Below, one piece after another: positions 7,351 through 10,725 of a stretch of DNA of 10,725 nt. The stretch's first letter is position 1, and every line of letters begins with the position of its first letter. This DNA comes from JBNGDW01 sp049975325 (GTDB taxonomy: Bacteria; Cloacimonadota; Cloacimonadia; JGIOTU-2; JBNGDW01): NCBI GenBank assembly GCA_049975325.1, contig JBNGDW010000058.1, forward strand, positions 1 through 10,725. Reading direction: 5' to 3'. The position numbers were made by a program, and so were the translations under genes. The notes under the pieces are model-generated. The model was not told the origin of the DNA and made no database searches. It saw only the letters and a list, made by a program, of their open reading frames with translations.

Positions 7351-7899
7351 CTAGCCGGCGGATTCTTTTTCAAAGATTGAGACCCCATCCCTGCCATCGA
7401 TCTCTTCAAGAAATACCTTAACAGCCTCATTTTTTGAAGTTGGGACCTTTTTACCGACAAAATCCGCCTGGATAGGTAATTCCCGGTGCCCTCTGTCTAT
7501 GAGAACTAAAAATTGAATTGAGGCTGGACGTCCGTAATCAAGCAGAGCATTTAGAGCGGCTCGAGCTGTTCGGCCTGTGTTAAGCACATCGTCCACAAGC
7601 AAGATGTTTTTGCCAGTAACATCAAATCGTAATATAGAATCTTTAATTACAGGTTGGTGGGCAAGATGATCGAGGTCATCCCTGTACAAAGTTATATCTA
7701 ACGAACCAACTGTGACTTCATTACCCTCAAATTTTTCAACATATTTTGCAACTCTATGTGCTAATGGTACTCCTCTGGCGTGGATGCCAACGATGTAGAG
7801 GTCTTCGCAACCTTTATTCCTCTCAATCACCTCATTGGCAAGACGCTTTATAATACGCTCTAGCTCTTTTTTTTCCAAAATATTTTTTTTAAACTTCAT
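7351..7899 (-). CDS. pyrR: PyrR bifunctional pyr regulator / uracil phosphoribosyltransferase
   Basis: PyrR binds pyr mRNA in response to UMP and also converts uracil and PRPP to UMP. The protein is 182 residues, the usual length. The PRPP-binding motif is ILLVDDVLNTGRT (99-111). The family stretches GSLDITLYRDDL (66-77) and VLIDRGHRELPIQADFVGKKVPTS (132-155) are clear, and the end EEIDGRDGVSIFE is also typical. The frame is open upstream to an ATG at 7965, but those 22 extra residues are low-complexity and lack a ribosome site. ATG 7899 has GGAGG 4 bases upstream and yields the normal N-terminus. It sits between pyrD and pyrF rather than at the head of the operon, so if it controls transcription by attenuation its main target may lie in the leader outside the window. 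Identity is confident; the regulatory mode is not shown. Confidence 0.93.
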   Translation of the reverse strand: MKFKKNILEKKELERIIKRLANEVIERNKGCEDLYIVGIHARGVPLAHRVAKYVEKFEGNEVTVGSLDITLYRDDLDHLAHQPVIKDSILRFDVTGKNILLVDDVLNTGRTARAALNALLDYGRPASIQFLVLIDRGHRELPIQADFVGKKVPTSKNEAVKVFLEEIDGRDGVSIFEKESAG

Positions 7900-7903
7900 A
7901 TTG

Positions 7904-7908
7904 CCTCC
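7904..7908 (-). promoter_or_regulatory. Ribosome binding site deciding the pyrR start
   Basis: GGAGG on the minus strand, 4 bases before ATG 7899. It favours the 182-residue product over the longer 204-residue reading from ATG 7965, which has no comparable site. Confidence 0.8.
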
Positions 7909-7940
7909 AAAATAATTAGACCCCAAAGATAAAGATAAGG

Positions 7941-7974
7941 AAAAATCACCCTCGGTGTTAAGCATCTCAGGGTT
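7941..7974 (-). promoter_or_regulatory. Attenuator-like alternative hairpins between pyrD and pyrR
   Basis: Just after the pyrD stop, minus-strand RNA can form ACCCT (7973-7969) with AGGGT (7952-7948), or instead CACC (7957-7954) with GGTG (7950-7947) around GAG, followed by ATTTTT. The two use overlapping bases, so only one can form at a time, as in an attenuator, with the second resembling a tiny terminator. The stems are only 5 and 4 base pairs, and such pairs arise by chance easily, so confidence is low. Confidence 0.25.
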
Positions 7975-8875
7975 ATATCTGCAAAGAGCCGATCAAATCA
8001 GCATAAGAAATTGAATTTTTGTGAAGATACATTTCCAATTCGTTGATTATCTTGATAGTTGTCAACGGATTAACAAAATTGTAAGTTCCAACAGCCACTG
8101 CTGTAGCTCCTGCTAGAATAAACTCAAGAGCATCGTTAGTATTTCTGATTCCACCCATGCCAATAATAGGGATATGAACGATTTGGGCAACGCGATATAC
8201 ACACTGGAGGGCAATGGGTTTGATCCCAATACCAGAGTAACCGGCAATACCACTTTTCATCTTAGATTTTTTAGTTTTGACATCAATAGCCATACCATAA
8301 ACCGTATTGATGAGAGCGAGCGCGTCTGCACCGCCATCTTCTGCTGCCAAAGCAATCTCCCCTATTGAAGTAACATTGGGAGAAAGTTTTATTATAAGAG
8401 TTCGTTGAGTAGAATTTCGCAGTGTTCTAACAAGATTGAAAACAACATTTTTATCAGTTCCAAAGGCAATCCCCTCTTTCTCTACATTAGGGCACGAGAT
8501 GTTAATCTCGTATCCATCAATCCCTTCAAACCTATCAAGTTCTGTAACAAGTACTTTGAACTCATTAACAGTTGAGGCAGAAAGACTAACAATAAGATTT
8601 GTATCAATCAAGCGGTATCCGGGCAGTTCTTCCTCTATGAAGCCTTTCACTCCTGGATTCTCCAAGCCAATAGAATTAAGAAGTCCTGCTTCAGTTTCTG
8701 CTATCCTTGGTGGCTCGTTGCCAAGCTTTGGTTCAGGAGTAATCGTTTTTGTCACAATTGCACCTAACTGAGAAAGGTTTATCAACTCCTGATATTCTAA
8801 CCCAAATGTCCCTGAGGCAACAGTAACAGGGTTTTTCCATCTCATTTGGCCGATAGTGATTTCCATTTCACTCAT
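7973..8875 (-). CDS. pyrD: Dihydroorotate dehydrogenase B (NAD-dependent), catalytic subunit
   Basis: PyrD class 1B oxidises dihydroorotate to orotate on FMN, passing electrons to the PyrK subunit and on to NAD. The 300 residues fit the family. Visible motifs are ASGTFG (20-25), Lys43 in TKTI, NSIGLENPG (67-75), the catalytic Cys128 in NISCPNV, KLSPN (163-167) and the phosphate-binding GMGGI (239-243). A catalytic cysteine, rather than the serine of class 2 membrane enzymes, and the adjacent pyrK place it in class 1B. ATG 8875 overlaps the end of pyrK by 8 bases (ATGAGTGA), implying translational coupling; a second ATG at 8866 is a possible alternative start. pyrR follows 73 bases downstream. 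Identity is confident. Confidence 0.95.
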   Translation of the reverse strand: MSEMEITIGQMRWKNPVTVASGTFGLEYQELINLSQLGAIVTKTITPEPKLGNEPPRIAETEAGLLNSIGLENPGVKGFIEEELPGYRLIDTNLIVSLSASTVNEFKVLVTELDRFEGIDGYEINISCPNVEKEGIAFGTDKNVVFNLVRTLRNSTQRTLIIKLSPNVTSIGEIALAAEDGGADALALINTVYGMAIDVKTKKSKMKSGIAGYSGIGIKPIALQCVYRVAQIVHIPIIGMGGIRNTNDALEFILAGATAVAVGTYNFVNPLTTIKIINELEMYLHKNSISYADLIGSLQI

Positions 8876-9647
8876 CCCAAATAATCTCTGTTTCTTTCAT
8901 TTTTAGAGAGGGGGTTTGCACAAATACTGGACCATCCTTACACACCCTTTTGTAAACAACCTTGCCATTTTCTCTCATCTTTTTTGCACAACCGTGACAT
9001 GCTCCGACTCCACATGCTATTATCGTTTCTAAAGAAACCTGTACTTCAAGGCGATATTTCATAGAAATTTCCACAAGACTTTTTAACATAGATTCTGGTC
9101 CGCAGCCATATACTATATCTACAGAGTTGTCCTCAAGGAAATTCGCAACGCCATCAAGCACCATTCCTTGAAAACCCAATGAACCATCTTCTGTAAAATT
9201 CGTCGCATCCTGAGTAAAAATATCATGGGCTGTTTTGCCCCCGTGAAAAAAAGTTACCTTATTTCCTACCTTTTCAAGCTCTTTAACTAAAAAGGGGAAT
9301 GGAGCATAGCCAATTCCACCACTGACTACGAGTGCCTTTTTATGTGAAAATATACGGAAACCATTCCCCAGAGGACCCAACAATGAGGCGGTCTCTTGCT
9401 TCTCCATTCTGTATAAAAGCTCTGTGCCCATCCCAATCCTTTTCACGAAAAAGGAGATTTTATTCTTATCAACTTGATGCACACTCATAGGTCGTGGCAA
9501 GAGGGGGCTCTGATGAGAAGAAGGTTTTATAAGAAAAAACTGGCCAGGTGTGCACGCAGTTGCCATTTGCTCATCGAGAAAAGTAAGAACGCAGTAATCT
9601 TTATTCACTGTTTGCCGATCTACAATTGGCAGAGCTTTATAATACAT
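8868..9647 (-). CDS. pyrK: Dihydroorotate dehydrogenase B, electron transfer subunit
   Basis: PyrK carries FAD and a 2Fe-2S cluster and links PyrD to NAD in a heterotetramer. With the start at ATG 9647 it has 259 residues, the usual size. The FAD-binding motif is RPMS (52-55), the NAD-binding stretch GGIGYAPF (110-117), and GCGP lies at 181-184. The 2Fe-2S ligands are Cys212, Cys217, Cys220 and Cys236 in ACGVGACHGC and RVCKDGPVF. The frame extends upstream to an ATG at 9677, but that would overlap pyrC by 41 bases, whereas ATG 9647 has GGAG 8 bases before it and begins MYYKALPIVD, a normal family start. It overlaps the end of pyrC by 11 bases and pyrD by 8, so the three are probably co-translated. 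All cluster ligands are intact. Confidence 0.94.
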   Translation of the reverse strand: MYYKALPIVDRQTVNKDYCVLTFLDEQMATACTPGQFFLIKPSSHQSPLLPRPMSVHQVDKNKISFFVKRIGMGTELLYRMEKQETASLLGPLGNGFRIFSHKKALVVSGGIGYAPFPFLVKELEKVGNKVTFFHGGKTAHDIFTQDATNFTEDGSLGFQGMVLDGVANFLEDNSVDIVYGCGPESMLKSLVEISMKYRLEVQVSLETIIACGVGACHGCAKKMRENGKVVYKRVCKDGPVFVQTPSLKMKETEIIWDE

Positions 9648-10725
9648 CTTCCCGGCTCCAGGTAAATTTTCCGTCACAGATTGTCATTTCGATCTTGCCC
9701 CACATTTTTTGACCAAGAAAGGGGCTATTCTTTGCTTTTGAACGAATCTCATCTTCAGTAAAGATGAAAGATTCATTTAGATTTACGACTACCAAATCTG
9801 CGGGTTTTCCTTCAGCCACAGCCCCAAGGTCCTTCCTTATAATCTTTGCTGGGGTCGAAGTCATTTTTTCAATAAGGAGTTCGAGAGACATCTTCCCAGG
9901 TTTTACAAGGTTTGTATAAAGTACTGGGAATGCGCTTTCAAACCCTATCACCCCAAAAGGAGCCTTTAGGAATTCCAGTTCTTTTTCATAATCAGAATGC
10001 GGTGCATGATCAGTTGCAATGATATCTATCGTGCCATCTATCAAGCCATTTACCAGAGCATCCCTGTCCTCTTCTGTCCTTAGCGGAGGCTTCATTTTTG
10101 TATTTGTATCAAAATTTTCACATGCCTGCTCTGTAAGGATAAGGTGATGAGGAGTTACTTCAGCTGTTATTGGAATACCATTATTCTTTGCTTCTCGGAT
10201 AAGCGCCACCGTCCTCTTTGTGGAGGTATGAGCAATATGTAGATGTGTGTTTGTTACATCAGCGAGCATGATATCCCTACTTACCATAATTTCCTCAGAA
10301 AGTGATGGTATACCAGGTAGACCGAGTTTAGTGGACATATAGCCATAGTTTATCTGTCCATCTCGAGATAATGAATTGTCTTCTGAGTGCGAAATAAAGA
10401 GAATATCAAACCTTGAGGCATATCTTAGCACATTGAGCATCAGTCTTGAGTCTTGAATACAGTTGTGGTCGTCACTGACTGCAACTATACCACCCTGAAT
10501 CATTGCAGCAATATTTGCAATCTCTTTGCCTTCTAATCCTTTTGACATTGCACCTATAACAAAAATTTTTGTCTTTCCAACCTCACGGGCTTTTCTAGCA
10601 ACATAGTTAACCGTAGAGATATTATCGATTACTGGATTTGTATTGGGCATGCAACAGATTGAGGTAAATCCTCCCTTTGCTGCTGAAAGAGAACCGGATT
10701 CTATATCTTCTTTGTATGTATAACC
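9637..10725 (-). CDS. pyrC: Dihydroorotase, class I (N-terminus beyond right edge)
   Basis: Dihydroorotase closes carbamoyl-aspartate to dihydroorotate in the cytoplasm. The frame is open without a stop to base 10725, giving 362 visible residues. An internal ATG at 10650 is not the start: the 25 residues before it (YKEDIESG, then AAKGGFTSICC) are conserved dihydroorotase sequence leading into MPNTNP. The metal-binding DxHxH motif must lie just outside. Visible active-site elements, numbered from the first visible residue, are SDD (84-86), HSED (113-116), HLHIAHTST (161-169), TPHH (191-194) and the catalytic TDHAPH (238-243). Relatives usually read SDDG and HCED where this has SDDH and HSED, a mild deviation. 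The C-terminus returns to the beta-sandwich typical of amidohydrolases (GKPADLVVVN). It is the first visible gene of the pyr operon; upstream members probably lie beyond the edge. Confidence 0.94.
   Translation of the reverse strand, partial: GYTYKEDIESGSLSAAKGGFTSICCMPNTNPVIDNISTVNYVARKAREVGKTKIFVIGAMSKGLEGKEIANIAAMIQGGIVAVSDDHNCIQDSRLMLNVLRYASRFDILFISHSEDNSLSRDGQINYGYMSTKLGLPGIPSLSEEIMVSRDIMLADVTNTHLHIAHTSTKRTVALIREAKNNGIPITAEVTPHHLILTEQACENFDTNTKMKPPLRTEEDRDALVNGLIDGTIDIIATDHAPHSDYEKELEFLKAPFGVIGFESAFPVLYTNLVKPGKMSLELLIEKMTSTPAKIIRKDLGAVAEGKPADLVVVNLNESFIFTEDEIRSKAKNSPFLGQKMWGKIEMTICDGKFTWSREDVL
9656..9659 (-). promoter_or_regulatory. Ribosome binding site deciding the pyrK start
   Basis: GGAG on the minus strand lies inside the last codons of pyrC, 8 bases before ATG 9647. 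It supports the shorter PyrK start over the in-frame ATG at 9677. Confidence 0.6.

Noticed and set aside
7900..7965. 22-residue N-terminal extension of PyrR
   Set aside because: It lacks a ribosome site and family similarity; ATG 7899 with GGAGG gives the standard protein.
7961..7974. PyrR-binding-loop consensus match taken alone
   Set aside because: The sequence resembles the consensus, but two of the four stem pairs that define the PyrR loop are broken, so it is not annotated as a binding site on its own.
9637..10650. pyrC starting at the internal ATG 10650
   Set aside because: Conserved dihydroorotase residues continue upstream in frame to the window edge, so the gene is edge-truncated, not short.

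Overview
The window looks like a chromosomal segment from an AT-rich, probably anaerobic, diderm bacterium. A Wzi-type outer-membrane barrel protein points to an outer membrane. A DUF362 iron-sulfur protein, an NAD-linked dihydroorotate dehydrogenase (PyrD with PyrK) and a radical SAM enzyme fit an anaerobic lifestyle. The closest feel is the FCB group or related candidate phyla, but this is inference from gene content and cannot be settled by reading alone.

Left block (1-4289): a DUF362 gene runs off the left edge on the minus strand. A 246-base divergent spacer separates it from two plus-strand envelope genes 9 bases apart. These encode a secreted Wzi-family capsule-assembly barrel and an MsbA-like ABC exporter. 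They probably form one transcript serving export or display of an envelope lipid or polysaccharide.

Middle block (4326-6365, minus strand): a small single-pass membrane protein of unknown function converges on the exporter. After a 246-base spacer comes a radical SAM protein with a SPASM-like cysteine-rich C-terminal region. It is preceded by its own 120-base spacer and has no recognisable partner.

Right block (6486-10725, minus strand): a pyrimidine biosynthesis operon ordered pyrC-pyrK-pyrD-pyrR-pyrF, with pyrC running off the right edge. pyrC/pyrK and pyrK/pyrD overlap by 11 and 8 bases. Together the genes cover dihydroorotase, both subunits of NAD-dependent dihydroorotate dehydrogenase, the UMP-responsive regulator/uracil phosphoribosyltransferase PyrR, and OMP decarboxylase. 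pyrE and the carbamoyl-phosphate/aspartate steps are not in the window. The unusual point is that pyrR sits inside the operon, with a small attenuator-like sequence just before it.

I see no rRNA, tRNA, CRISPR array, insertion sequence, integrase or phage gene. I found no clear new multi-gene system. The most open questions are the orphan radical SAM enzyme, the small membrane protein, and the possible internal regulatory RNA before pyrR.
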